Positions 9,001 to 16,319 are shown, counted from the stretch's first letter. The stretch: DNA of 64,000 bases from Denitrovibrio acetiphilus DSM 12809 (GCF_000025725.1 NC_013943.1:1426001-1490000), one strand, 5' to 3'. The notes: generated by a model not told the origin, from the letters alone. Numbers and translations: made by a program.

Positions 9001-11297
9001 AGGTTTGGCCCGGAGACTATCATGCTGTTGTTAACAAATTTAGCTATGAAAGGGATAGTGATAACTCCTGACGGATTGCTTTTTGGCAGTTTGTAGGAAA
9101 AATCTTTCTCCGTGACCGAACCGAATGTTTCATCCCAGCTTATAATCTTAACCGTATAATCGAAACTTAGTGAGACCTCTTTAGTGATATAGGTTAGGGC
9201 GATAAAAGATCCGCTGGTGTAAAAGCCGAATGAGTTATCTGGGTTATAACCGCCGATTGTAAACTTCATCTCTTTTGTTCCGCCGTGATGCCACTGATAT
9301 AAATTGTCCTGATAATAAAGGGCTAGCTGATTATTATGTGCTCCGCCACTTTCAGAAGCATAGTCAAGAAGGGCATAATGTTTGCCAGTAGCTGTTAAGT
9401 AGGGTTTGCTGTTCGGAGAACTGTTTTTAAGATCAGAAGAGATATCTTCAACTATCCATGACTTATTAAAACAGTTCCACGTATATCTTTTGAGTACGCG
9501 GTTGTCCTGATCACATATAACGAAAAAATTATCACCTGCAGCCAACTGCATATTTGTGCTGTTTATAGTAATTGGAGGTGTTTGCAGCCATTTCCCCCAC
9601 TGACAGTTATCTTTATGATAAACGTGTATATATGATTTAACGCTTTGAGGGGTGGAATAGCTGAGACAGGTAAAATCTTCTGCGGTGACAACATTTACAC
9701 TGTCAATTGAAAATGCGGCATCAATATTCTGAGTTTCGGGTTCCCATTTCTGCCACGAACCAACCCATGTGTAGAGCGCAACGTTGATCTGATCAGTTGA
9801 TTCGTTTAGCCACAGGTTAACGGTATAATCACCACCAAACCAGACTCTGGGCTTTGCTGATTTCGGCCAGGGGTTGCTAATTTTGTACTGTCTGTTGCAT
9901 AAGGGGAGGGACTGCTGTTTGTATTTATAGTCTATTTTGGCACCGTTAGGTGTTACTGCTGAACAGAGTGCGCCTGGGTTAACAGACCCATAGGGAGAAT
10001 AAGCCATTATAAGCCCGGGAGAAGAACAATTATCTGCAAAAACTCGCTGAATACCTGTTAAGGTTCTTTTTACAGTATCTCCGTAAAGAGGGTTGTCATC
10101 TTTGTAACTGCTGAAGTTTGAAAGGGTGTAGCTCAGCTGGATTTTGTAGAGCATTACATTCTGTGGGTTATTAACTGTGATATTGTCCAGATAACGGGTT
10201 TCGTATTTGTCCTGATAGGCAGAAGGGGAGTTATCAGGAACTTTTGTATAAGGTGAGTCCCAGTTCGGTGCAAGGTATTCTCTGGCTCCAGACAGAGAAT
10301 CAATATTGTATTCTTTTTCACCATAATTGAAACATATCGTACGTTTGAGCATATCAGTGATCTTTGACAAATAGCATGATTTAGTGAAGCAGAGTCCGTC
10401 TTTTCCGACTTGCTGTTCTACTGTTTCATACATAAATGAAATAGTATCTCCCCATATATCTTCAACGGCAACAAGGTTCCATGCCACAGGATAGCGGGTT
10501 TGCAGTTTATTACCGTCTGATGATTTGGCTAAAGCTGATTTCCCTGACCAGTTACCCCATCTTACTTTCCACTGGATATTATTGGCCGGGTCGTCATTAC
10601 CTCCGTAAAAGTAGCTGGTACCGTTGTCTTTAACAATTTCCCAGCGTTCATACTGCTTGTAATATACAATATGGCTGAAGTCATATTGGAATGCTTCAAA
10701 TACAAGTCCTGCTGGTGAGACTGAAAGATTGTCCGGTTCGTTTGTAATGCTGAAGCTCCGCTGATTGACAGCGTCAGAAATCTGCCACTCCTGATCTTTT
10801 AAAATGACTTCGACATCTGAATTTATATTAAGTATCAATCCCGCTTCTATGAATTCAGAAACAAAGGATTCGCTTATTTTTGACTGATTTAGATCTTCTA
10901 TGTTGTTTTTTGACAGTGTTGTGCGTGTCCATCTGTTAGCAGTTGCCACAAGTTCAACTGATGTATTGTCGGTATATAAATAGTACTGATTGTCATTAAT
11001 AGAGGCGTTGTCCCGGTCTCTTACTTCGATGCGGTCAAAAGGAAGGTACCAGCCTAAGCCCAGAATACCAGTCGGTGAAGATGCGTTTGAACGGTTAATG
11101 TCACCCTTTATATTGCTGCCGTAAATGGCTGTAGCTTTTGCATTTAACCCGTTTCTCCCTTTTAATGAGACGAGATCAAAAGCAAGGTTAACATCACCTC
11201 TGAATAAGTTAACACTTTTATTAAAAACGTTATTTATAGAATCCTCAAACTGACTGGGGCGGATCTGCGGTATCCGGCTTTTTGTACTATTACTCAT
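3084..11297 (-). CDS. Giant RHS/YD-repeat protein (Tc-toxin B/C-like, polymorphic toxin architecture)
   Basis: The protein has 2737 residues from ATG 11297 (GGAGA 7 nt upstream); the longer frame to 11399 has no ribosome site. The N-terminus (about 20-330) has the SpvB/TcB-like hallmark LGLGWYLPFDRIEV. The middle carries beta-rich domains resembling propeller and jelly-roll modules, with YD repeats from about residue 1100 and densest from 1900. The RHS-associated core is at about 2400-2444 (YNYRARFYDPNIGRFYSCDP, then NPVNLTDPSG). Known RHS/TcC cores cleave themselves near DPxG. The 293 residues after it are Gly/Ala-rich and hydrophobic (about 2450-2600, many GxxxG and GAxxG steps), then Ser/Pro-rich to the end; no known enzymatic toxin fold is recognised. 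No signal peptide. One polypeptide seems to combine TcB and TcC regions. Export route and target unknown. Confidence 0.85.
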   Translation of the reverse strand: MSNSTKSRIPQIRPSQFEDSINNVFNKSVNLFRGDVNLAFDLVSLKGRNGLNAKATAIYGSNIKGDINRSNASSPTGILGLGWYLPFDRIEVRDRDNASINDNQYYLYTDNTSVELVATANRWTRTTLSKNNIEDLNQSKISESFVSEFIEAGLILNINSDVEVILKDQEWQISDAVNQRSFSITNEPDNLSVSPAGLVFEAFQYDFSHIVYYKQYERWEIVKDNGTSYFYGGNDDPANNIQWKVRWGNWSGKSALAKSSDGNKLQTRYPVAWNLVAVEDIWGDTISFMYETVEQQVGKDGLCFTKSCYLSKITDMLKRTICFNYGEKEYNIDSLSGAREYLAPNWDSPYTKVPDNSPSAYQDKYETRYLDNITVNNPQNVMLYKIQLSYTLSNFSSYKDDNPLYGDTVKRTLTGIQRVFADNCSSPGLIMAYSPYGSVNPGALCSAVTPNGAKIDYKYKQQSLPLCNRQYKISNPWPKSAKPRVWFGGDYTVNLWLNESTDQINVALYTWVGSWQKWEPETQNIDAAFSIDSVNVVTAEDFTCLSYSTPQSVKSYIHVYHKDNCQWGKWLQTPPITINSTNMQLAAGDNFFVICDQDNRVLKRYTWNCFNKSWIVEDISSDLKNSSPNSKPYLTATGKHYALLDYASESGGAHNNQLALYYQDNLYQWHHGGTKEMKFTIGGYNPDNSFGFYTSGSFIALTYITKEVSLSFDYTVKIISWDETFGSVTEKDFSYKLPKSNPSGVITIPFIAKFVNNSMIVSGPNLLRYNGEQWLQNSGLDFRDTCSDKDINWFAYGDDYAIATSNREYAVESRLVAFDANTDVTDWNSKGVPLYSKNDPTSDRKRHYFPTAGADIATMGNRIYHRGSQCSWENAVSDYQEVPYDIDSTSMINQGPRFISYLNIDGDTAKNTTELPLLNQFLGEQYTLNQRYFTQINADGSIRSNINGQFPSGLSTFVTYLPLDKDFNSADTITLNRYLDNTLQGDMTDYCVDSISIDNGYTATTTKFIFDINTASCDPTGAVFKYYKSTYYPGTDDVSSPRFGYTEQLYYNGIADQSGAYTFETDNQSSVLMDGQQVEQKIFDADGRLLHHEQQQLNTFTNISVAGKSYNLFGGYTRCVQNTSTKDGLVVRTLYQYDSRFGKLTQECFDNVTRNNTVETVYKSYQYAFQAYPWFIGKNIIDLPLSQFDSISNADGNEARTITSGSLQQYKPYERQDPESGTPAPTVWAGSESYVLQQEVNSSELHAGNLAKAAPGQQWQLVNTVLDRTFYGVITSQKDITKQIETTIWDKNQLMPVATFNNPGLNTCDFIGFEPYEDCQGWQLSGSKAKLSDNIIYGDAYTGSSCFQLKAQNKLEKTAALQQLETVIVSGWIKASQGFLKESGNVYLETGSDNPEKIAIIPAGEEKWLYWQAVIKKSSSNEQSLSVSITNEKNSGYLLINNIFIVPLACEMEAKFYDPVYSDEIASIGSNADTKRYAYDSMRQKFAEIGPQENTKKGSISYNTREWQDLSPYQYPQDTPSSDLEIIAADGGIYETFTSGEQTWNTWQRDQNKSWAIKNGQLCHAGSNKNTIKWLSTANTGTYAIGLTISSPDSAGTAFSLGIGDKLNASWDIKNGWKIVLNGTTHTDKTVNGKVPVNVMLMPLNGAVLLFAGGRQVFSVINDTQIKGVFTLSAKGNIQFSNPVTFLAPQVSVNYKNGDGQKIQSQVLNNTKCLVKNVLYDSMYNIIAETKIAGFDNTLFGYRKSFVKGFDSSTGVMIGEVSDYYPEDEGYPYSGTIYEASPLARPLKKGLPGKDFAITGDNKHNIQFCYNVTDQQSVAGISYHAGDFLVTSTTNANNTTVYTIYDRKGQTLGKQTNDGNGMLDAVQQVFDSAGNIIQILHPNYFTNSASADSFVTQNTYNFLGQLESRITPDVGETKYIYDQVGRIRFSTTAETTKKGTVLYKKYDAMGRITEEGEMVCKWGDGTQLQVIADSDPLYPQSHNWETLNSYDGTGEDITLQGRLWKTEKRSADNVIIENTYGYDNCGKANECILTIPNQKQQISRYTYNNLGNIIAIDYPDGAQVPRVCYTYNDMGQNIAIGTKDEPEKFASYRYNADGSLADEKLNCTGEKPLLRQMSYNSPGWITDINNSYADQKQILEHKFSYTAGGYKGAGYFNGNIAKVTNTDSITPENSFEYLFQYDSKGQLTVAQHTTNPAYSIGTGAPLSFDAAGNILTLQQGELLRDYSYQQGSNKLTAVKTGDSVQSFNYDKSGNITGTSDINLISYNMLNNLPFKVSNTDGSELTFAYNGINQRVIKRKTDGTQTLYVHGFSDCPIMEITNETKQYIYGVGGLTAMINDDGAHYVLKDHQGSVRMVISEKGNVETTLNYMPFGQLIADSSNNADFISYRYTGQEFDTELMLYNYRARFYDPNIGRFYSCDPKFQYNSPFVYSGNNPVNLTDPSGDELATFTVILLIGLAVGAVLGAGAATYTGIKAGLTGGKLAGYIFAGAAVGAAAGALSAAGGVGAFAAGSAAAAAATTTAGGIAAGVAAGAGVGATVGLAVGATQGVSQHFINDAFGVENSGTWQQSLLSGAITGAIGGAIAGGMAGAGGAMATQQAARYLEITGRNGWAYSPNSLSQVSNAYSSFGSMGVIPLPSFVSRIPNVNIPLAGGLQTLVLGKFSLPTIATVVGALAKQAVSPLLPSSGSSSGNVQSQSPDPMLTYYGQRAYNPSMSGSIGMEASLVMNPAMWNNSQE

Positions 11298-11365
11298 GGT
11301 TGTATCTCCGATGCTTGTTGCTGATGTTTTTTGCTGAAAGACATAAAGTTTTACAAAACATATTT

Positions 11366-11405
11366 GCATTATCGCCGGGAGAATAATAAGTCCCGGCAAT
11401 AATGC
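11366..11405 (-). other. Strong intercistronic hairpin upstream of the RHS gene
   Basis: GCATTATCGCCGGG (11366-11379) pairs with CCCGGCAATAATGC (11392-11405), 14 positions with one mismatch and a 12-nt loop. It lies between the small protein stop and the RHS start and is not followed by a T-run on the transcribed strand. It is better read as an mRNA processing or stabilising hairpin, or a partial attenuator, than as a full terminator. Confidence 0.6.
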
Positions 11406-11418
11406 ATCTAACTAATGC

Positions 11419-11700
11419 TTACGAGTCACACTCTGCAATAACGAGAACGTCAACCTTGCCATAAGCTTTATGATTGGAGTTGTCTTCCATTGTACAGGTT
11501 GCTGCAACAGTAACACTGCTACCACTGATGCCGGAGAGGGATGTTTGTACATCAAGAGTTTTGACGTGATGATCAGTATTTCCAAATGATACGGTATACC
11601 CCTGAACAGCTACAGAAGCATTAATGATGGAAGTACCAAGATCGATGGTCTTTGTGTCGCCTGAATTTACTGATGCTACTTGAAATTTCGTGATAGACAT
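11419..11700 (-). CDS. Small beta-rich protein of unknown function, first gene of the RHS cassette
   Basis: The protein has 93 residues. The start is supported by GGAGG just upstream (CGGAGGAAAGAAAATG). The sequence alternates polar and hydrophobic residues throughout, with TVSFGNTDHHVKTLDV, VTVAATCTMEDNS and GKVDVLVIAEC segments, which predicts a compact beta-sandwich. No signal peptide or membrane segment is seen. I do not recognise a named family; the GNTDHHVK...VDVLVIA pattern loosely recalls small lectin-like (H-type) sandwich proteins, which is only an impression. It is followed by a strong hairpin and then by the RHS giant, so it may be made in excess of it. It could be an adhesin, chaperone or structural partner. 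Confidence 0.7.
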   Translation of the reverse strand: MSITKFQVASVNSGDTKTIDLGTSIINASVAVQGYTVSFGNTDHHVKTLDVQTSLSGISGSSVTVAATCTMEDNSNHKAYGKVDVLVIAECDS

Positions 11701-11737
11701 TTTCTTTCCTCCGTTTTTGTAATTGATTTAGCACATT

Positions 11738-11753
11738 AGTTATTCAAATAACT
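11738..11753. promoter_or_regulatory. Perfect palindrome, candidate operator of the RHS cassette
   Basis: AGTTATTCAAATAACT has arms AGTTATT and AATAACT around CA, 38 bp upstream of the ATG of the small beta-rich protein. The position suits a repressor or activator site. No matching regulator gene lies nearby and no second copy was noticed. Confidence 0.4.
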
Positions 11754-12011
11754 GAAATAATAATAGCATAAAAATAAACGCATTGAGGATTAAAATTACC
11801 GTTTTGTATATTAATTTACATAAATTTTGAAATATATACACAATTAAGTCCTGATAATAAGAAGATGCACAAAAGTAATTTGTTTCGAGCGATGTTTAAA
11901 AGTAAACAAGATGTATCTTTAGTCACAAAATCTTTAACCCCTAAAACAGACAATTTACTAATAGCTTATGATAAAGAGAGCACTTATGTCACATAAATAT
12001 AAAATCATCTA

Positions 12012-12040
12012 TTGACCTGACAGGATTGATGTCCTATATA
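12012..12040 (+). promoter_or_regulatory. Sigma-70-type promoter of the NifX/MinD cluster
   Basis: TTGACC (12012-12017), a 17-bp spacer, and TATATA (12035-12040) lie 65 bp upstream of the first start codon of the rightward cluster. Confidence 0.65.
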
Positions 12041-12104
12041 AATAGTTATGAGCATATGTCTGAAACGATATATTTGTTCTATTAAAAAAATATAGAGGTG
12101 TGAA

Positions 12105-12329
12105 ATGATTAGAAAAGGCAGACGGTGTCTGAATGGACAAAAAACAGGCGAAGGCAGAAGATTTCAAAATTGTCTCTCAGGTGAAATAACTGAAACCACT
12201 TCCGGTGACTCTTACCAGCAGGAAAGAATACCTAACCCCGCAGGCGGCAGAGGTAGAGGCGGAACAGGCAGAGGTTTAGGAAAAGGCGCTGGAAGAGGTC
12301 TGGGAAGATGCTCAAATAGGGAACTATAA
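12105..12329 (+). CDS. Small Gly/Arg-rich protein of the DUF5320-like type
   Basis: The protein has 74 residues, with a good ribosome site (GAGGTG) and a stop that overlaps the next start (TAATG). The N-terminus is basic; the C-terminal half is GGRGRGGTGRGLGKGAGRGL, a low-complexity Gly/Arg tract. Short Gly-rich proteins of this kind commonly precede NifX/NifB-like and MinD-ferredoxin genes in anaerobes; their function is not known. The overlap with the NifX-like gene argues that it is translated with the cluster. Confidence 0.7.
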   Translation: MIRKGRRCLNGQKTGEGRRFQNCLSGEITETTSGDSYQQERIPNPAGGRGRGGTGRGLGKGAGRGLGRCSNREL

Positions 12330-12670
12330 TGAGACTGGCGTTCAGTATTACAGGTCAGGATCTCGACTCAGATATAGATCCAAGGTTCGGAAGAGCAAAA
12401 CGTATCCTTATCTATGATACCCAAAACGAAAAGTCAGTTGTCATGGATAATGATGATAACGTAAATGCTGCTCAGGGAGCGGGCATCAGCCTTGCTCAGA
12501 AGTTGTGCGAAAAAGAAGTTAATGCTGTAATAACAGGGAATTGCGGTCCTAAAGCCCTTGATGCCTTAACAAAGGCGGGGATAGAGGTTTTCAGCACTAA
12601 AATTCAGAAAGCATCTTTAGCTCTGACAGCCCATACAAATGGCTTGCTGGAAAGGGTAGGAGAAGCCTAA
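12329..12670 (+). CDS. NifX/NifB-family (dinitrogenase iron-molybdenum cofactor type) protein
   Basis: The protein has 113 residues, a single small alpha/beta domain of the MTH1175/NifX family: FSITGQDLDSDIDPRFGRA at the N-terminus, a central GAGISLAQKL helix and VITGNCGPKALDALTKAGIEVF towards the C-terminus. Family members bind Fe-S or Fe-Mo cofactor precursors in NifX/NafY, but the stand-alone forms in non-fixers have undefined jobs. The start overlaps the previous stop by one base, and the MinD-like ATPase starts 2 nt after its stop, so it acts with those ATPases, probably in Fe-S cluster handling. Confidence 0.88.
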   Translation: MRLAFSITGQDLDSDIDPRFGRAKRILIYDTQNEKSVVMDNDDNVNAAQGAGISLAQKLCEKEVNAVITGNCGPKALDALTKAGIEVFSTKIQKASLALTAHTNGLLERVGEA

Positions 12671-12672
12671 GT

Positions 12673-13524
12673 ATGGTTATCGCGGTTGCCTCAGGCAAAG
12701 GGGGGACAGGTAAAACAACTGTTTCTGTTAATTTGGCTAGTGTTATTAAGGGAAAGGTTCAGCTTTTGGATTGCGATGTTGAAGAACCCAATGCTGACCT
12801 TTTTCTTAAAACAAGAGGACATGAAACAGAGATAGTGTCTTTGCCCGTCCCCGAACTTTGTGAAAGCTTATGCGTTAACTGTTGTAGTTGCGTAGAATTT
12901 TGCCAATTTAATGCTCTTGTATCTCTTGCCGGAAAGGTAGTTGCTTTTCCTGAGCTGTGCCACAGTTGCGGAGGGTGTATTGAGATATGCCCGAACAACG
13001 CTCTGAAAGAAACGCAAAAGAGAATCGGTACAAAATCAAAATCAAAAAGCGGAAATATCTCTTTAGTACAGGGGGTTCTCGATGTAAGTTCCCCGCTTGT
13101 CCCACCTCTCATTCACTCGGTGAAAAAAGAGCTGAAACAAAATCAAATAGTTATCTTAGATGCTCCGCCGGGGGCTTCCTGTCCTTTGATCGCAACGGTA
13201 AACGACGCTGATGTTATCGTGCTTGTAACAGAACCGACACCATTCGGGTTGAATGATCTGATCTTGATCGTTGATGCCATAAAGCCTCTTGGACATCCGT
13301 TTGGTGTTGTTATCAACCGCGACAACAACATTTTTAAAGGGGTGGAAGAATTTTGCAGCAAAGAGAAAATCCCTGTGCTGATGAAAATACCAGAAGATAG
13401 AAAAATAGCAGAAGCATATTCCAATGGGCAAATTATTGTCAGTGTCTTAACTGAATACAGGGAAAGATTTAGAACTCTTATGGAGAAAATCAAGGAATTA
13501 TATAATCTAAGGAGTTGTCATTGA
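12673..13524 (+). CDS. MinD-superfamily P-loop ATPase with inserted ferredoxin domain (first copy)
   Basis: The protein has 283 residues. Residues 6-15 are the deviant Walker A (ASGKGGTGKTT). The insert at about 60-115 has two 4Fe-4S motifs (CVNCCSCVEFC and CHSCGGCIEIC). The remainder has VILDAPPGASCP (switch II region) and the NKxD-like VVINRDN. It is related to Mrp/Nbp35 and MinD ATPases, with a built-in ferredoxin that suggests electron transfer or Fe-S cluster carriage driven by ATP. It forms a tandem pair with the next gene; the two overlap by 4 nt, so they likely form a heterodimer. Confidence 0.9.
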   Translation: MVIAVASGKGGTGKTTVSVNLASVIKGKVQLLDCDVEEPNADLFLKTRGHETEIVSLPVPELCESLCVNCCSCVEFCQFNALVSLAGKVVAFPELCHSCGGCIEICPNNALKETQKRIGTKSKSKSGNISLVQGVLDVSSPLVPPLIHSVKKELKQNQIVILDAPPGASCPLIATVNDADVIVLVTEPTPFGLNDLILIVDAIKPLGHPFGVVINRDNNIFKGVEEFCSKEKIPVLMKIPEDRKIAEAYSNGQIIVSVLTEYRERFRTLMEKIKELYNLRSCH

Positions 13525-14399
13525 AAGAGTTAGTTGTTGTGAGCGGGAAGGGCGGCACAGGGAAAACCAGTATATCAGCATCGCTGGCGGTCTTAGCTGG
13601 TAAATGCATAGTTGTCGACTGTGATGTTGATGCAGCAGATATGCACCTGTTGCTGACACCCGAAGTGAGCAAAAAGCAGGACTTCATCAGCGGGCATCAG
13701 GCTTTTATTCGTGAAGAATACTGCACAGGGTGCGGCATCTGCTATAGACATTGTCGTTTCGATGCGGTTGAGCGGGTTGACATGAGCAGGAAATTTGTAA
13801 TAAACGAATTTTCGTGTGAAGGGTGCGGTCTTTGTGTGAGATTGTGCCCGGCAGGTGCTATAAGTTTTCCTGAAAGACTCTGCGGTGTATGGATGGAGTC
13901 AGAAACAAGGTGCGGACCTATGTTCCACGCAAAACTCGCTCCCGCCGCTGAGAACTCAGGAAAGCTTGTTGCATTGCTAAAGGCAGAGGCGAGACGTAAA
14001 GCTGAAGAGTCTGGTGTAGAGGTTATCATTGTTGACGGATCTCCGGGGATAGGATGTCCGACCATAGCGGCTTTATCAGGGGCATCAGCTGCGTTAGTTG
14101 TTATCGAACCAACTGTTTCGGGAGAGCATGACCTGCTTAGGATTTTGGAGCTGATAAAGCATTTCAAAATACCTGCTGCGGTATGTGTAAACAAATGCGA
14201 CATTAACCCTGAGGTTACTCAGCGAATAGAAAAGATAGCGCAGGACAACGGTACATTTGTTGCAGCCAAGATCAGGTACAGCAAGAATTTTACTGAAAAT
14301 CAGATAAACAGTTTGACTGTAGTAGAGACTCCTTCAGAAGCATCTAAAGAGATCAGAGAACTTTGGGAAACGCAAATAAAGCCTATGCTCTGTGTTTAA
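13521..14399 (+). CDS. MinD-superfamily P-loop ATPase with inserted ferredoxin domain (second copy)
   Basis: The protein has 292 residues. The best start is TTG at 13521, 6 nt after AAGGAG and overlapping the previous stop as TTGA; an in-frame TTG at 13515 would touch the ribosome site. Walker A is SGKGGTGKTS near residue 8. Two 4Fe-4S motifs (CTGCGICYRHC, CEGCGLCVRLC) lie at about 55-110, and DGSPGIGCPTIAALSG is the Walker B/switch II region. It is a paralogue of the upstream gene. Pairs like this are common in anaerobes; their client protein is unknown. No terminator is obvious immediately downstream. Confidence 0.9.
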   Translation: MKELVVVSGKGGTGKTSISASLAVLAGKCIVVDCDVDAADMHLLLTPEVSKKQDFISGHQAFIREEYCTGCGICYRHCRFDAVERVDMSRKFVINEFSCEGCGLCVRLCPAGAISFPERLCGVWMESETRCGPMFHAKLAPAAENSGKLVALLKAEARRKAEESGVEVIIVDGSPGIGCPTIAALSGASAALVVIEPTVSGEHDLLRILELIKHFKIPAAVCVNKCDINPEVTQRIEKIAQDNGTFVAAKIRYSKNFTENQINSLTVVETPSEASKEIRELWETQIKPMLCV

Positions 14400-14855
14400 T
14401 CAAAATAAGGAACAGGTGCGAATACCTTTAAAACCAGAATACAAATGAAGACCGAAGAATGATTTCATATGGTTTCGTACCTTTGTCTCTCTTTTTCTGT
14501 TTAACATAATATATCTTATCGGACGTTTTTTGTTTTGGGTTATTATGATGATTTCCCACCCTACTGTTCAGGCATGGCAGATAGAAGGACATGCGAGATA
14601 CATTAAAAATTATTGTTATCAAATAGTTATCGGCAAGCTAAAGATGACTAGCTAAAGTTAAAGCTTGTTATTTTGCCTTCTAACGCATTTTACAGAACAC
14701 CCTAAGGTGTTTATATGTAATAAATATGCCAAAAGTTATATGTAATTAGAAAACGACTGGCAAAATGGCTTTATTCAGATAATAAAAAGACCCGTCCTCA
14801 TTATTTTTACTAAGAACGGGTCTCTCATCGTTGATATGTTACATCAAGCTGACGA
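14400..14855. other. 456-bp intergenic region without credible genes
   Basis: AT-rich. It holds a small hairpin AACACC/GGTGTT (14696-14711) and the leftward terminator of the dicarboxylate exchanger (14786-14824). A 64-codon leftward frame at 14428-14622 has no ribosome site and no recognisable sequence. Nothing else is seen. Confidence 0.6.
14786..14824 (-). terminator. Rho-independent terminator of the dcuB-like gene
   Basis: On the minus strand AGACCCGT and ACGGGTCT pair around an AT-rich loop, followed by TTTTTATT. It lies about 30 nt after the stop of the exchanger gene. Confidence 0.8.
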
Positions 14856-16181
14856 TCAGATAATTATTGTCGCGAGAGCATAACCCACAAGACATGCAGT
14901 AATCACTGATATGAGTCCGGGAACCATGAAACTGTGATTAAAATAGAATTTACCTATTTTTGTTGTTCCTGTAGTGTCAAAGTTACATGTTGCGATATCT
15001 GACGGATAGTTTGGGATAAAAAAGTAGCCGTAACAGGAAGGCATAATACCTATCAGGAGAGCCGGCGGAAGCCCCAGACCAAGCCCGACGGGAAGCATCA
15101 TTCGGCATGTGGCAGCCTGTGAATTAATGACGACAGATACGATAAACATTGCAAGTGCGAATGTCCAGGGATAGTCCTGCACCATAGCTGTTATGCCGAC
15201 CTTAAAGCTTGGCATTGCGTGTTGAAAGTATGTGTCGCTCATCCATGCGATACCGAATATTGCAATAGCAGCAACCATTCCTGACTTAAACACAACTCCT
15301 TCCGGAACTTTATTTGTTTTTGTCTTTGTTACTATAAGGATAAGCCCACCGAAGGCAAGCATCATCATCTGAATGATTACTGACATTGCTATTGGTTTCT
15401 GCCCCTCTGCAAGGGTTCTGATAGATGGAACCATAGCTATTATAACGATTGTGACAAGTGCCAGAAGGAATATCAGTACAGCATTTCGGGCTGATGTAGG
15501 CAGAACTTCGTCAAGGGTTGTGGCTGTTGTGTTCCTGATACGCTCCCCCCAGACAGGGTCTTGCAGCCTCTTCTGATATTCTTTGTCATCCTTAAGCTCT
15601 TTTCCTCTGCGCAGGCTGTAGATAGACATAGCTATACATCCGCAAAGCGTTGACGGCACTGTTACGCTGAGAATTGTGAGTAATGTAATGTTCGGGTTGA
15701 TGTTCGACAGCTGAGACAGGTAATAAACAACAGCGGCTGAAATAGGACTGGCTGTTATCCCGAGCTGAGATGCAACTGATGCCGCAGCCATAGGTCTTTC
15801 AGGGCGGATATTGTTCTTAAGAGCAACGTCTCCGATGATAGGCATGATTGAATAGACAGCGTGTCCTGTACCAAGCATAAATGTCATTGTATAAGTCACG
15901 AGCGGTCCGAGTATTGTTATCCTTCTCGGATTTGACCTCAGAAGCCGTTCAGCCACCTGAAGCATATACTTAAGCCCCCCTGCTGCTTCCAGTATAGACG
16001 CGCAGGTTACCACAGCAAGTATTATGAGCATAACTGTGATAGGCGGTGATGTTGGTGCCATGCCGAATATAAAAACCTCGACGGCAAGCCCTATTCCTGA
16101 AACAACTCCAAGCCCTATTCCGCCGTAGCGGCTGCCTGTATAAAGCATTAAAAGAAGAAAAACAAACTGTAAATATAACAT
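14856..16181 (-). CDS. dcuB: Anaerobic C4-dicarboxylate exchanger, DcuA/DcuB family
   Basis: The protein has 441 residues, the usual length for DcuA/DcuB, with about 10-12 hydrophobic segments. Family stretches include TGSRYGGIGLGVVSG, LGTGHAVYSIMPII and ATCNFDTTGTTKIGKFYFNHSF near the C-terminus. It swaps fumarate, malate or aspartate for succinate during fumarate respiration across the inner membrane. The ATG has a good GGGAGG site. A DcuS/DcuR-type two-component system lies directly upstream in the same direction and very likely controls it. An inverted repeat sits in its leader. DcuA and DcuB cannot be told apart from sequence alone; the neighbours favour DcuB. Confidence 0.88.
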   Translation of the reverse strand: MLYLQFVFLLLMLYTGSRYGGIGLGVVSGIGLAVEVFIFGMAPTSPPITVMLIILAVVTCASILEAAGGLKYMLQVAERLLRSNPRRITILGPLVTYTMTFMLGTGHAVYSIMPIIGDVALKNNIRPERPMAAASVASQLGITASPISAAVVYYLSQLSNINPNITLLTILSVTVPSTLCGCIAMSIYSLRRGKELKDDKEYQKRLQDPVWGERIRNTTATTLDEVLPTSARNAVLIFLLALVTIVIIAMVPSIRTLAEGQKPIAMSVIIQMMMLAFGGLILIVTKTKTNKVPEGVVFKSGMVAAIAIFGIAWMSDTYFQHAMPSFKVGITAMVQDYPWTFALAMFIVSVVINSQAATCRMMLPVGLGLGLPPALLIGIMPSCYGYFFIPNYPSDIATCNFDTTGTTKIGKFYFNHSFMVPGLISVITACLVGYALATIII

Positions 16182-16201
16182 GATGTACCTCCCATGCTAT
16201 G

Positions 16202-16222
16202 TAACGGTTTTAGGTTCCGTTA
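16202..16222. promoter_or_regulatory. Inverted repeat upstream of dcuB
   Basis: TAACGG (16202-16207), 9 nt, CCGTTA (16217-16222) lies 20-40 bp before the dcuB start. A TTTACA/TATGTT-like promoter can be drawn further upstream. It is a candidate site for the adjacent response regulator or an mRNA hairpin; unproven. Confidence 0.4.
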
Positions 16223-16319
16223 TCATTTTCTAACATGAAACATACAACATTAAAAAAGAATGTAAACTATTTGGAAATAAGGTGTTTTTAGAATTTTAAG
16301 AACATTTTGCTCATTTTGC

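Larger units (their letters stand above)
11701..12104. other. 404-bp AT-rich divergent control region
   Basis: It separates the leftward RHS cassette from the rightward NifX/MinD cluster. No credible coding frame is seen. It holds a perfect 16-bp palindrome (11738-11753) near the small-protein start and a good rightward promoter at 12012-12040. Confidence 0.7.

Noticed and set aside
14428-14622. 64-codon leftward frame
   Set aside because: No ribosome site, odd composition, no recognisable family; treated as non-coding.
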